Shown: piece after piece, positions 22,200-34,099 of the stretch
How the letters are laid out: every line of letters starts with the position of its first letter
Position numbering within the stretch: the first letter of the stretch is position 1
NCBI GenBank assembly: GCA_019009955.1
Contig: JADPXZ010000007.1
Location: forward strand, 2,242,501 to 2,306,500
Length of the DNA stretch: 64,000 bases
Origin: Riptortus pedestris
Taxonomy: Eukaryota > Arthropoda > Insecta > Hemiptera > Alydidae
Reading direction: 5' to 3'
Notes under the pieces: model-generated
What the model saw: only the letters and a program-made list of their open reading frames with translations
Databases searched by the model: none
Told to the model about the DNA's origin: nothing
Translations under genes and position numbers: made by a program

Positions 22200-22935
22200 A
22201 AATAAATTCCCGCCAAATTTTTTTATCTGAGCGGGAATTATTCCAAAATTTGTAAAACTGAGGGCGGAGCACAGAAAAGAAAAATATTTACCATCATGCT
22301 ATTGGAAAAACAGTGTTGCCCTTATTTAACCTTAAAGATTTCTCATACATGTGCCAAAGTTTATCTATTATTAGATTGTACCACCCACACCACAATGTAT
22401 TTTTTTTTAGATTTAATTGCCTAAAATATGCGTGATTTTATTTATACATTGACTCTATATATATATTTAAATTCGAGCCAGGGGTAATATTTTCTTCAGA
22501 ATTTCAAAAGCCGTGATGGGAGATCTGCGCGACCGAAAACAGTCAATATTTAAAGGTCTAAAGAAGCGCAGTGTTGCCCCTTATTCATTTAATGAGGTTT
22601 TATTATTAACCCAACTTATTTATTAGCTAAATTTTTTTACTTAGATTCATCAACGCAAAAAATTTATGTTTTCCTAATCATTTATGTAAAAAATATTTGC
22701 GTGGTTTTATTTATAATATTTTTGCGGAATTTATTTATAATTTTAAATTTGGGCGGGAATTAATTCTAAAATTTCTAAAAGTGAGGGGGGCGAAATTTCT
22801 CACAGCCGTCAATATCACAACTTAACGATCTCTATATTTGAATCGATTGCGCATGTCCCAGATTCAAGATGGAGGCCCGTGTTATTGTGAAGTGGTCACC
22901 TTATTAAAAGTCTTTAGTTTTACTCTTTAACTTTG
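22200..22935 (+). repeat. flanking duplication, copy 2
   Basis: Same landmarks as 19300-19995 (GCCAAATTTTTTTATCTGAG, GGGCGGGAATTAATTC, GAGGGGGGCGAAATTTCTC, CAAGATGGAGGCCC). The first two thirds carry many short insertions relative to copy 1; the last 200 bases are near-identical. Confidence 0.85.
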
Positions 22936-22986
22936 TGTTTAGGCTTAAAATGACAGGTTTTCTATTTGTTTATATATATTCTACAG

Positions 22987-23089
22987 ATATTTAAGTGCCT
23001 GTTTTCGAAGAGAAAAATTACTCGAAGGATATAAAAGGAGATGTTTTCGTCCGAAGTGTGGGGTTATTGGATATACTGAAAGGGTACAG
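22987..23089 (+). CDS. orphan exon, basic and cysteine-containing
   Basis: The exon has acceptor TATATTCTACAG and donor GTACAG|GTAAGC. Only one frame is open, entering in phase 2 and leaving in phase 0: YLSACFRREKLLEGYKRRCF, then RPKCGVIGYTERVQ. It carries three Cys and many Arg/Lys. It does not match the SAM domain or NCOA6, and I do not recognise it. The exon at 16674 cannot splice to it in frame (that exon leaves only in phase 0). The exon at 10049 can, giving AYLR-YLSAC. It may be an alternative 3' exon of the upstream gene, a separate gene or a chance ORF. Confidence 0.45.
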
Positions 23090-23340
23090 GTAAGCCATTT
23101 TTCTTTTTAATCTGCGGCTATTTATTTATTTCCGAGACCGTACGGCCTTTCCCGGGGTTTTTCTGAGAGGAAAAACCCCGCCAAACGAGCGGAAAACCCG
23201 CCGAAAATACTCCCGAAGCGAATTTCCACACGGAAAAACTCGCAGGACAAATGTGTCCCGATAGACAAGTATATCTTAGATAGCCAGTACAAAATGGTGG
23301 ACGTTACACAGATAATCGAGTATTTCGCTCGTTTTTAAAC
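23090..23340. other. intron start, unique-looking
   Basis: A GC-richer patch with CCCGGGGTTTTTCTGAGAGG and several CCCG/CGGG complements. No open frame continues through it. Confidence 0.4.
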
Positions 23341-26300
23341 CGTAATTAAACCCATTTTAATGGCTCTCAGCAATAAAAATAAACGTTTTATTAGCGCATC
23401 AATAAAAAAACCATTAACCGCTTCTCACAACATAACCGTACCAATTTAAACACAACGAAACATTCGCCCTTAAAGCATAATTATCTCAGAATCTCTGCAT
23501 AACAATGCTTTATTTACACCTAAATTATTTAAACAATTGATTTACAACTATTAAAACACATAATTAAACTCGAGAATAACAAAATTCTCTTATAGAAAAG
23601 GCTTAACAATTTTATCAAAGAAGATAAATGTGTTATCAAAATCACAAATTTAACCTTGCTCTTACATTAATAATTGTTTTATTACTAATAACTCTCCGTT
23701 ATTAAACAAATCAATAAAGGTTATTGTAGGTTTTATTATATAAAACACAGTTAACAGAAGTACTACAGTAATTCCGTTAGAAAACTTTATACGATGCGCT
23801 TTGAGAATGTTTTATAACTTGTACGAATGGCTTAAAGTTGTTAATCGTAACATAATTCTTCTACAACATTGCTTTACGTACGCCTGAATTATTCAAACGA
23901 TTGATTTACGACTATTAAAACGCATAATTCAACATATTAAACCCGAGAATAACAAAATTCTCCTATAGAAAGGCCTTAATAATTTTATCAAAGAAGAAAA
24001 ATGTGTTATCAAAATCACAATTTAACCTTGCTCTGCCATTAATAATTGTTTTATTGCTAATAACTCTCCGTTATTAAACAAATTAATTAAGGTTATTATA
24101 GGTTTTCTTATATAAAACTCCATTAACAGAAGTAGTACAGTAATTTCTATCGGTAAACTTTATATAACGCACTTCGAGAATATTTTAAAACTCGTAGGAA
24201 CGTTATAATGTTGACGATTGTATCAAAATTCTTCTATAACAATGCTTTATTTACACCTAAATTATTCAAACGATTGGTTTACGACTATTAAAACGCATAA
24301 TTCAACATATTAAACCCGAGAATAAAACCCCGATATAAAATTAAAACTCGGGGAAACGTATAAAGATGACAATTATACATAATTACTCAGTAACAAAGCA
24401 TATTTCGACAATTTTTCATATATTAAACGTAAGAATTTAGAAAATCGTTTATGAGTCGTTAACAGTTTTATCGAGAAGGATAAATAGCTGTATAAATCTG
24501 TGTTTAGCCACGGTTTGTTAATTATTATTCTGTTATAAATTATCTCGTACATAAAAGCACATCGGATGTCTTTTCTTGTTGAAATTTTGTTTATAACGCA
24601 GTTTTTAAATGTTTAAAACTCGTTCGAAAGATATAAAGTTGATAATTATACATAATTAGTCATTAAACAAGTATATTTCCGTAGTTTTTGTCGTTTTAAA
24701 CGAAACAATAGTCAAATACGCTTGTCCAAAGGAGTTTATGTCCCGTCGACAGTTTTATCGAGAAGGATAAATAGCTCTTATAAATCATAATTTAAACTCG
24801 TTCTGACGCTAAATTGTCATAAGTAAGTGTTTCATTGTTAAAATCTACGGATTATTTAACAAATTAATTAAGGTTATTGCAAGTTTTATCATAAATCTTT
24901 CTGAAAACGTGTAAAACCGCCGTTAAGCGAAGTATTACAGCAATTTCTATTGCAAAACTTTAGACGAAACACTTTGAAAATGTTTTAAAACTCGTAGGAA
25001 TGGCGTAAAGTTTATAATCGCAACAAAATTATTCTACAACAATGCTTTATGTAGACCTAAATTATTCAAACAATTGATTTACAACTATTAAAACACATAA
25101 TTAAACATATTAAAACCGAGAATAACAAAATTCTCTTATAGAAAAGGCTCAACAATTTTATGAAAGAAGATAAATGTGTTATCAAAATCACAATTTAACC
25201 TTGCTCTTACATTAATAATTGTTTTGTTACTAATAACTCTCCGTTATTAAACAAATTAACAAAGGTTATTGTAGTTTTTCTTTTATAAAACAACGTTAAC
25301 AGAAGTACTACAGTAATTTCCGTAAGAAAACTTTGTACGATGCGCTTTAAGAATGTTTTAAAACTCGTACGAATGGCGTAAAGTTGTTATCGTAACAAAA
25401 TTCTTCTACAACAATGCTTTACGTACGCCTGAATTATTTAAAAAATTGATTTACGACTATTAAAACGCATAATTCAACATATTAAACCCGAGAATAATAG
25501 AATTCGCTTATAGAAAGGCCTTAATAATTTCATTAAAGATGAAAAATGTGTTATCAAAATCACGATTTAACCTTGCTTTGTCATTAAATACCATTTAATA
25601 ATAGTTTATCTGGATTGTTTAACAAATTAATGATGGTTATTATAGGTTTTCTTGTTTAAAACATTATTAACCTTACGTAAAAACACGTTTTAACCTTCGT
25701 ATTACGGGTGGATTTCTATTTTCTTTCGAGATTAAAACGGCCTACGGGACGTAAACTATTACGGATATTAACTTGTAGCATTCAACACGACTTAAACTAC
25801 TCAAATATAGCTTCGTATTGAATAATTGTGAATAATTATTAACATTTTATCATTATTACAAGTTTTAAACGATTAAAAAATGCATTATAGACAAATTTCA
25901 ATGTAGATTTTGTTAACAATTTTATTGTGAAGGATAAATAGCTGTATAAATCTGTGTTTAGCCGAAGTTTGTTAATCAAACGTAAAATTATTATTCTGTT
26001 GTAAATATACATTAATTATTAACCTCGAATTTAACTAATTAACGAACGTTATTATAGATTAATGTATTATAGTAGTTTTTATTACAAAACGTAACTTTAT
26101 CTCGTACATAAAAGCACATCGGGTGTCTTTGCTCGTTGAAATTTTGTTTATAACGCAGTTTTTAAATGTTTAAAACTCGTTCGAAAGATATAAAGTTGAT
26201 AATTATACATAATTAGTCATTAAACAAGTATATTTCCGTAGTTTTTTTTGTGTCGATAGTCAAATTCGCTTATCCAAAGTAGTTTATGTCCCGTCGACTA

Positions 26301-26880
26301 TTTTATCGAGAAGGATAAATAGCTCTTATAAATCATAATTTAAACTCGTTCTGACGCTAAATTGTCATAAATAATTGTTTCATTGTTAAAATCTTCGGAT
26401 TATTTAACAAATTAATTAAGGTTATTGCAAGTTTTATCATAAATCTTTCTGAAAACGTGTAAAACCGCCGTTAAGCGAAATATTACAGTAATTTCTATCG
26501 CTAAACTTTATATAACGCACTTTGAGAATGTTTTAAAACTTGTACGAATGGCTTAAAGTTGACGATCGTATCTAAATTCTTCTATAACAGTGCTTTACGT
26601 ACACCTAAATTATTTAAAAAATTAATTTACGACTATTAAAACACATAATTAAGCATATTAAACTAAAGAAAAGCAATATTGTCGTATTTAAACGGCTTAA
26701 CAATTTTATCAAAGAAGAAAAATGTGTTATCAAATTCACGATTTAACGTTGCTCTGTCATTAAATACCATTTAATAATAGTTTATCTGGATTGTTTAACA
26801 AATTAATGATGGTTATTATAGGTTTTCTTGTTTACAACATTATTAACATTGCGTTAAACGTGTAAAAACACAATTTATTT
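23340..26880 (+). repeat. ~366-bp satellite, forward block
   Basis: Units carrying ACAATGCTTTATTTACACC or a variant at about 23503, 23868, 24238, 25037, 25405 and 26588; the clean neighbours are 365-370 bases apart. A second unit type (TCGAGAAGGATAAATAGCTG, ACTCGTTCGAAAGATATAAA) alternates at about 24470, 24770, 25930 and 26310. No coding sequence. Confidence 0.85.
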
Positions 26881-26884
26881 ATTT

Positions 26885-27525
26885 AAAATAATTTAGGTCT
26901 ACGTAAAGCATTGTTGTAGAAGAATTTTTTTGCGATTATCAACTTTACGCCATTCCAACGAGTTTTAAAACATTTTCAAAGCGTATCTTCTAAAGTTTTG
27001 CGATAGAAATTCCTGCAATACTTCGGTTAACGGCGGTTTTACACGTTTTCAGGAAAGATTTATGATAAAATCTGCAATAACCTTAATTTGTTAAATAATC
27101 CGAAGATTTTAACAATGAAACAATTATTTATGACAATTTAGCGTCAGAACGAGTTGAAAATTATGATTTATAAGAGCTATTTGTCCTTCTCGATAAAGCA
27201 AATTTGACTACTGTTTCATTTAAGACAACAAAAACGACGGAAATATACTTGTTTAATGACTAATTATGTATAATTAGCAACTTTATATCTTTCTAACGAG
27301 TTTTAAATATTTAAAAACTGCGTTATATATATGAAATTTCGACGAGCAGAGACATCAGATGTGCTTTTATGTACGAGATAAAGTTACTTTTTGTAATAAA
27401 AACTACTATAATACATTAATATATAATAAAGTTCGTTAATTAGTTAAATCTGATGTTAATAATTTAGGGTAATTTATAAAAGAATAAGAATTAACAAACC
27501 GTGGCTAAACACAGATTTATACAGC
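26885..27525 (-). repeat. ~366-bp satellite, inverted block
   Basis: Reverse-complement units of the preceding array: TAAAGCATTGTTGTAGAAGA at 26903, then AACAATGAAACAATTATTTA and TATACTTGTTTAATGACTAA. It is truncated at 27525 by an inserted element. Confidence 0.85.
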
Positions 27526-28829
27526 TACTAGCTCAGATAGCCGGCTTCGCCCGGGAATTCATTTGAGGCTGAATGGTGATGGTATTTTTTTGGCAAGGCT
27601 TTACTTTGCACAATATTTTGACATTTGCCCGTCCCAGTGTTTAGGATTGATACCCATCTTTGCCGTGGATTTGCTAATAATAGAATATTTGTTCGAATTT
27701 TTAAAAAGGGGGGCCTTCACTGTCTTCGATATTTTTATATTTCCCCGGTCTCTTATACTATGTAAATATGGTGGAATTTTTATTTCAGGCCGTCCCTTAT
27801 ATAACCAAAACCCCTCCCTCCCGTCTCGAACCTAAAAATTTTATATATAACTTATAAATATGGAAGAACTAATGCTAATTGACATAATTACCGAGCCTTT
27901 GTTAAGTTCGGTTCAGCCGTTAGTGCCCAATTAACATTGGTTGGCTTTTGCTAAAGTGTTAATGTATAAAACTCATTTTATTACTTAGGATATACGACAA
28001 AAGTGGTATATAACATAAGTTACTCCAAATAACACAAATAAACACAACTTTTGTTATGTTTTGATATTTTGCGGAAAAACCAATAGGAAACGAAATATCG
28101 ATATTTTAATTTAATGTCCAGGCTTCCCTTATAACCCCCACTCCTGCACGTCCATCAGAAATGTTGCGTATGGCTTATTATAATGAAAGGCCTCACACTG
28201 CTTAATACACATTACCGAGTTTTTAATTTTATAGTTCCGGTTGAGTCTATTTATGGCAATAATAATATTGTTGAACCCACTCTATAATTTTTAGCGTAAT
28301 AACGCTGTTAAACTTTCGGTTATAATACGACAAAAGTGATATAACAAAAGTTAACTTCTACTCTAAATAAATAACAAATTAAACAACCTTTTGGTTTATG
28401 TACATATTTGCCGAAAAAAAAAAACAACCAATAGAAAACGAAATATCGTTAATTTTTTTATAATTCTTCAAGTTTCAGCTACCCTTATATAACCCCCACA
28501 CTCACACATATTGCGTCTCAGAGAAAGAAATTAAATATAGCCTAAAGTCTAAGTTGGGGTTAGTAGTAATATAAATACCAAGTTTCAATTAAAATTCGGT
28601 TCAGCCGTCTATGCGTGAAAAAGGTAACAAACAAACAACAAAGAAAACAAACAAACTACACGAAAGAAGAAACAAAATGCAGTTATGGTGTCTATGGAAA
28701 AAAACCCCCCCCCTGTTTTAAAAACGAAAAAGTTTTATCGTGAAATTTCGCCGAAAAAAAATCAATGTAACAGTGACAGAGGCTTAGCCAATTTTAAATA
28801 TATAGATATATATATATATATATAGATTT
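27526..28829 (+). mobile_element. SINE/RTE-like element inserted in satellite
   Basis: It begins ACTAGCTCAGATAGCCGGC and TTCGCCCGGGAATTC. It includes the ACGACAAAAGTGATATAACA blocks, then GTTCAGCCGTCTATGCGTG, AAACAAACAACAAAG and a TA tail ending TATATATAG. Satellite sequence reading TTTATACAGCT on the left and ATTTATCCTTCTC on the right is contiguous in other copies, so both insertion edges are defined. A 90-codon open frame at 27563-27835 has no domain and appears in degraded form in other copies, so it is not called as a gene. Confidence 0.75.
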
Positions 28830-31800
28830 ATCCTTCTCGATAAAATTGTTAATGTTTATCGTCAAAATTTCTGGATTATTTAAAAAAATAATAAAATTTA
28901 TTGTTTATTTTTCTTATATAAACAATTATAAACCTCGATCGACTTAAATATTATAGTAATATCTGCTAAAAAAACTGTATATAATACAGTTCGGGAATGT
29001 TTGAAACTCGTAGGAGTGGTATAATTTTGATAATTGTAACGAAATACTTTTTTCTTGAAGCATTATAATTTAACCCAAATGATATTTTAGGTTTTTCTTA
29101 CGTAAAAAACCGTAATCCTTGGCAAAATATTGTTTAATCTCCTTTTTAACGGACATGTTATAGTAATTTCTGTATAAAAACGCATCAGACGTCCTTGTAC
29201 GTTGAAATTTTGCTATAATGCATTTTTTAATCGTTAAAAACTTGCTAATAATGATAAAATATTAATAATTATACACATAATTCAACATATTAAACCCGAG
29301 AATATCAGAGGTCGCTTATAGAAACGGCTTAACAATTTTATCAAAGATGAAAAATGTGTTATCAAAATCACAATTTAACCTTGCTCTTACATTAAATTGT
29401 CATTAATAATAGTTTATCTGTATTATTCAACCATTTAATGATGGTTATTATAGGTTTTCTTGTTTAAAACATTATTAGCGTTGCGTAAAATGTTTAAGAA
29501 CACGTTTTAACCGTCGTTTTACGTTGGGATTTCTATTTTATCGATTTAAATTCTCTCGACTCATTATTACAGTTTAATTTAGGCCCGAAAACAATTTTAT
29601 TTTAATTAAAGGAGTTTATTTTATGTTGTCACTGTGTAAAACATCAACCATTACTAGTAATTTCTAAGCACGTTATAAGTCATTTTACGTCCGTAACTAA
29701 GAATTCTTTTTTTCTGTAATGGTTGAATAATGGTAACATTACTAAACTGAAATGAGTGAAGAAAGTGAAACATTTTGCAATAGAGTGAAGAAAGTAATCA
29801 CTTTGTTCACAAGTGAAGAAAGTGAATTGCCTTCTTAATTAGTAATAAGTATAAATTTAAAAATAATTTGAATTCGGAAATTAAATGCTTTTAAATGTTT
29901 CTTAACATGTTTTCTTACATTGTAGAAATTGTATTTAACAAAATAAAATTGAAATGGGTGAATGAATTATTGGGTGGAAATAATTCTTGATATTATACTT
30001 TAAAATTTTAAATATAATTAATGAATAATACCTTCCTTGTTTTTATTAAGCTGCACCTTGTTTATAAACTGCACTACTTGGACAATCATCACTTAGTTTG
30101 TTTTTATTAACTAATGCTTATAGGCCTTTCAACAACGCATGCTTTATAACCTACCAACAACATACCATAATCTTGACAACATCCTAATTTTGTTCATATT
30201 CTACTTCGTGTAATACATGATCAGTCATGTATTACACGATTACAGAAAAAATTTAATATTACACTCGTGATGAAAGTAGAATTTACAACTCTCGTCAAAT
30301 TACCAGACTCGATTCGCTCGTGTGGCTAAACGTTTCACTCGATTTGGAAAATGATCTACTTTCGTCACTTGGATAATAAATAACTATTAATTATAGTTTA
30401 TCTGTATTATTTAACAAATCTATGAAGGCATCGTAGCTTTTTTTTTTGTTTAACACATTATTAACATTACGTAAAATATGTAAAAACACGTTTTAACCGT
30501 CGTTTTACGGGTGGAATTTCTATTTTATCGATTCGAATTCTCCTGACTCATTATTACAATTTAATTTAGGCCCGAAAACAATTTTATTTTAATTAAAGGA
30601 GTTTATTTTATGTTGTCACTGTGTAAAACATCAACCATTACCAGTAATTTCTAATATGAAGCGTAATATTTTTATATATATAAAAGCACGTTATAAGTCC
30701 TTTTACGTCCGTAACTAAGAATTCTTTTAAAAATTCTGTTAAAAAAAATTCAATACTCGTCGGAAAGACATAAATTACAACAAAATTCTTCTATAACAAA
30801 GCATTATATCTTAATTTACAACATCTATAGTAAATTTTCAACAATTGTACTCAAATTAAACCGAAAAGTAGCAAAATTCGCTTATGAGACGGACAATTTT
30901 ATTGACGAGGAAAATGAAATTTTAACATCGCTCTGACGTTAAATAATCCTAAACAATTGTTTCGAGTTGAAATATCTCGATTACTCGAGTAATTAATGAC
31001 GGTTATTTTAGGTTTTCTTATATTAAATGTTCGTTATCCTTTTTAAATATTGTGTAACTTAACTTTTACCTTAAGTGTAATAGTGATTTCCATTACGAGA
31101 CATAACTTTGTCTCGTATATAAAACACATATTACGTCCATGTTTGGCGATAAAATTAACATATCTTTGTATAATACAATTCTGAAATGATTAAAACTCGT
31201 AATAATTATGTAAAAAACTATATTCGAGTAGTTTACGTCGTGTTGAATGCTGCAAGCCGTAATAGTTTACGTCCCGTAGGCCGTTTTAATCTCGTAAGAA
31301 AATAGAAATCCACCCGTAAAACGACGGTTAAAACGCATTTTTACACATTTAACGTAACATTAATAATGTTTTAAACAAGAAAAACCTACGATAACCTCCA
31401 TTAAATTGTTAAATAATACAGATGAACTATAATTAAAGTTTATCTAACGTCAAAGATCGGCTAACTTTTGGTTTTTGATAGCACATTTTTGTCCTTGATA
31501 ATATCGTTAAGCCGTTTGTATATGACAATATTGCTTTTCTCGAGTTTAATTATGTGTTTTAATAGTCGTAAATCAATCGTTTAAATAATTTAGGCGTAAA
31601 TAAAGCATTGTTGTAGAAGAATTTTGATACGATTGTCAACATTATATCATTCCTACGAGTTTTAAAACGTTATATAAAGTTTAGCGATAGAAATTACTGT
31701 AATACTTCGGTCAACAGCGGTTTTACACGTTTTCAGAAAGATTTATGATATTTTATAATAAAACTTCCACTTACCTTCATTAATTTGTTAAATAATCCGA

Positions 31801-31960
31801 AGATTTTAACAATGAAACAATTATTTATGGCAATTTAGCGTCAGAACGAGTTTAAATTATGATTTATAGAGCTATTTATCCTTCTCGATAAAATTTTCGA
31901 GACGGGACATAAACTACTTCAGATAAGCGAATTTGACTATTGTTTCATTTAAAACAACAA
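28830..31960. repeat. ~366-bp satellite, mixed block
   Basis: It continues the satellite after the insertion, with both orientations. Examples are forward-type CAAAGATGAAAAATGTGTTA near 29343 and inverted TAAAGCATTGTTGTAGAAGA near 31600. A 29500-29700 segment (CGTTATAAGTCATTTTACGT) repeats at about 30690. Confidence 0.8.
29712..30385 (-). mobile_element. palindrome-bearing element, copy 2 (reverse)
   Basis: Reverse complement of the element at 3520-4125: it starts TTCTGTAATGGTTGAATAATG, carries the GTGACGAAAGTAGA palindrome near 30265-30365 and ends AATAAATAACT. It sits inside the satellite array. Confidence 0.85.
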
Positions 31961-31974
31961 AAAGTTATAGACTT

Positions 31975-33890
31975 GAAGTCTGTCCTCCAATCGCTCAGGC
32001 CTAGCCTCCAATTTCTGACCTCTTATCTATAATTTAGACCCCTGCCTCCAATTTTGAAACCCTACTCCACAATTTAGACCCCTGTGTCCAATTTAAGACC
32101 CCCACCTTGCATCCAATTTAAATCCTTGCTTTCAATTTCAGACCCTAATCCCTGGTTTCAAATATCCGTCTACAATTTAGACCCCCTTCTTCCAATTTCA
32201 AGCCTCTAATTTCCAGTTGCAGGCTCTACCTCCCAGTTTCGGTCCTCTACAACCCACAATTTAGACCCCTGCATCAAATTTAAGATCCCTACCATGCCTC
32301 CAATTCAAATCCTTGACGTAACCCTGAATTCAGACCTACAACCCACAATTTAGACCCCTGCGTCCAAATCCAGACTCTAATCCCTGAATTCAGACCTACA
32401 ACCCGCAATTTAGACCCCTGCGTCCAAATCCAGACTCTAATCCCTGAATTCAGACCTACAACCCGCAATTTAGACCCCTGCATCCAAATCCAGACTCTAA
32501 TCCCTGAATTCAGACCTACAACCCACAATTTAGACCCCCCTGCATCCAAATACTCAGACCTCTAATCAAGGTACCTGAATTACAGACCTACAAACACAAT
32601 TTAGTCCCCTGAATCCTCAAGATCCAAGGAACTCATAATCACTAGAACTCGAATTCCGACCTAAAAAAAAACACCCCAATCTTCTTTTTTTCTAGACCCA
32701 CCTGCCTCTATCCTAATCCTCAGACTCTAACTCCCTGAATTCAGTCCTCTTCAACCCACAATTTAGTACACCTGCATCCAAATCCAGACTCATAGTCACT
32801 GAATTCTGTGTCAGACCTATCTACAAACTACAACAACTTTGGAGCACCCCTCCCCCCTGAATCCAACCAGATACTCTAATCCCTGAATTCAGACCTACAA
32901 CACAATTTAGACCCCTGCATCCAAATCCAGACTCAAATCCCTGAATTCAGACCTATGCCCACAATTTAGACCCCTGCGTCCAATCCTGGACTATATATCC
33001 CTCGAATTCAGACCTGCAACCCACAATTGTAGACCACCCAGTGCCTCTGACTTAAGACCCGCAAATAGCATCCAAGACTCTAATCCATTGCATGAATTTC
33101 AGACCTGACGCTTGTTATGCCTCAATTTAGACCTTTATTGCGGTGTGCCCCAATTTTAACCACTGTTGTCCAACGGTACCGGGCCCCCATATTGCGTTCT
33201 TCACATTTAATTTAATCTTTTGCATTCACATTTCAGACCCTTTTGCCACTGGATTTCTGACTCCGGGTTCCCACATTTTTTAGACCCCTACCCGGGTGTG
33301 TCCAATTTATGACCACCACCTTGCTCATATTCGATTTAATATACGTTGCTTTCTATTTTCAGACCACTTTATCCATCGTATTGCTGTCTTATGACCGCAA
33401 CCAATTTAGATCCCACTGTGTCCAATTTGGGTAAGACCCCACAACCTTGCAATCCAATTTAAATCCTTGCTTTCAATTTTCAGCCTCTAATCCATGGTTG
33501 GTCTGACTCCGTGCCCCCAATTTTAGAGTACTCCTGACCTCTACCTATTTTAGGCCGCTTTGTATTCCAAATTCAGAACTTGCTTTCAATTGAAATGACT
33601 TTTCTACCAGGATTTTAGACTCATACCGACATCTGAGACCATTCCTGTCTCCAAAATTTAACCCCCCCGCCTGCGCTCCTGCGTCCTCATATTTTGCCGG
33701 TACCTCTTACCTGCAATTAGACACCCTTGTTGTCAAATTTTTAGACACCCCCCTAATCTCAAGAATTATTAGACACTCCTACTTAGCAATTTCGAGACCT
33801 CTATCCTCGCGATCTCTAACCTAAACATCAGCCACGCTATCCACCATTTTCAGCCTACTACGTATCTACTATTTAGAACCTCCTTGTGTT
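31975..33890 (+). repeat. 60-bp minisatellite
   Basis: Consensus around CAATTTAGACCCCTGCGTCC, AAATCCAGACTCTAATCCC and TGAATTCAGACCTACAACCC. At 32341-32520 three units are exactly 60 bases and nearly identical. Outward from there units decay, with many insertions from about 32560 on. The reverse frame reads repeated VGLNSGIRVWIWTQGSK, a consequence of the 60-base period and not a supported gene. Confidence 0.9.
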
Positions 33891-33993
33891 AATGTTTAAT
33901 TAAATGGAAACTTTTGCATTTCCTTTTCCAAATTATCATAGACTTATTCTTCCTTTTACAAAATTTAAGTTAATGTGTGTTTATTTATTACAG

Positions 33994-34030
33994 GTTACAA
34001 TCTCGTGGAGTCAAAGTGCGTCTTGTCATG
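33994..34030 (+). other. short orphan exon, possible 5'UTR exon of NCOA6
   Basis: 37 bases between TTTATTACAG and ATG|GTGAGT, both strong. Spliced to 35452 it makes ATG-ACT-TGA one base before the NCOA6 ATG at 35459, a two-codon upstream ORF. Read as coding after the exon at 22987 (phase 0) it gives VTISWSQSASCH, then stops in the next exon (LRWQ-stop) with the 35451 acceptor. A 5'UTR role for the downstream gene is one simple reading; a coding role is not excluded. Confidence 0.5.
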
Positions 34031-34099
34031 GTGAGTTCTTTCTCTTTTTTACATTTTTCAATTAATTCTTATAAATAGATAAATGCTTTACGACTGGAT

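Noticed and set aside
27563..27835. 90-codon ORF with a varied composition
   Set aside because: It lies within a multi-copy dispersed repeat and is broken in the other copies (for example near 4890); no known domain.
32289..32549. Repeat protein with VGLNSGIRVWIW units
   Set aside because: A 60-bp minisatellite is a multiple of three, so any open frame looks like a repeat protein; neighbouring units are frameshifted.
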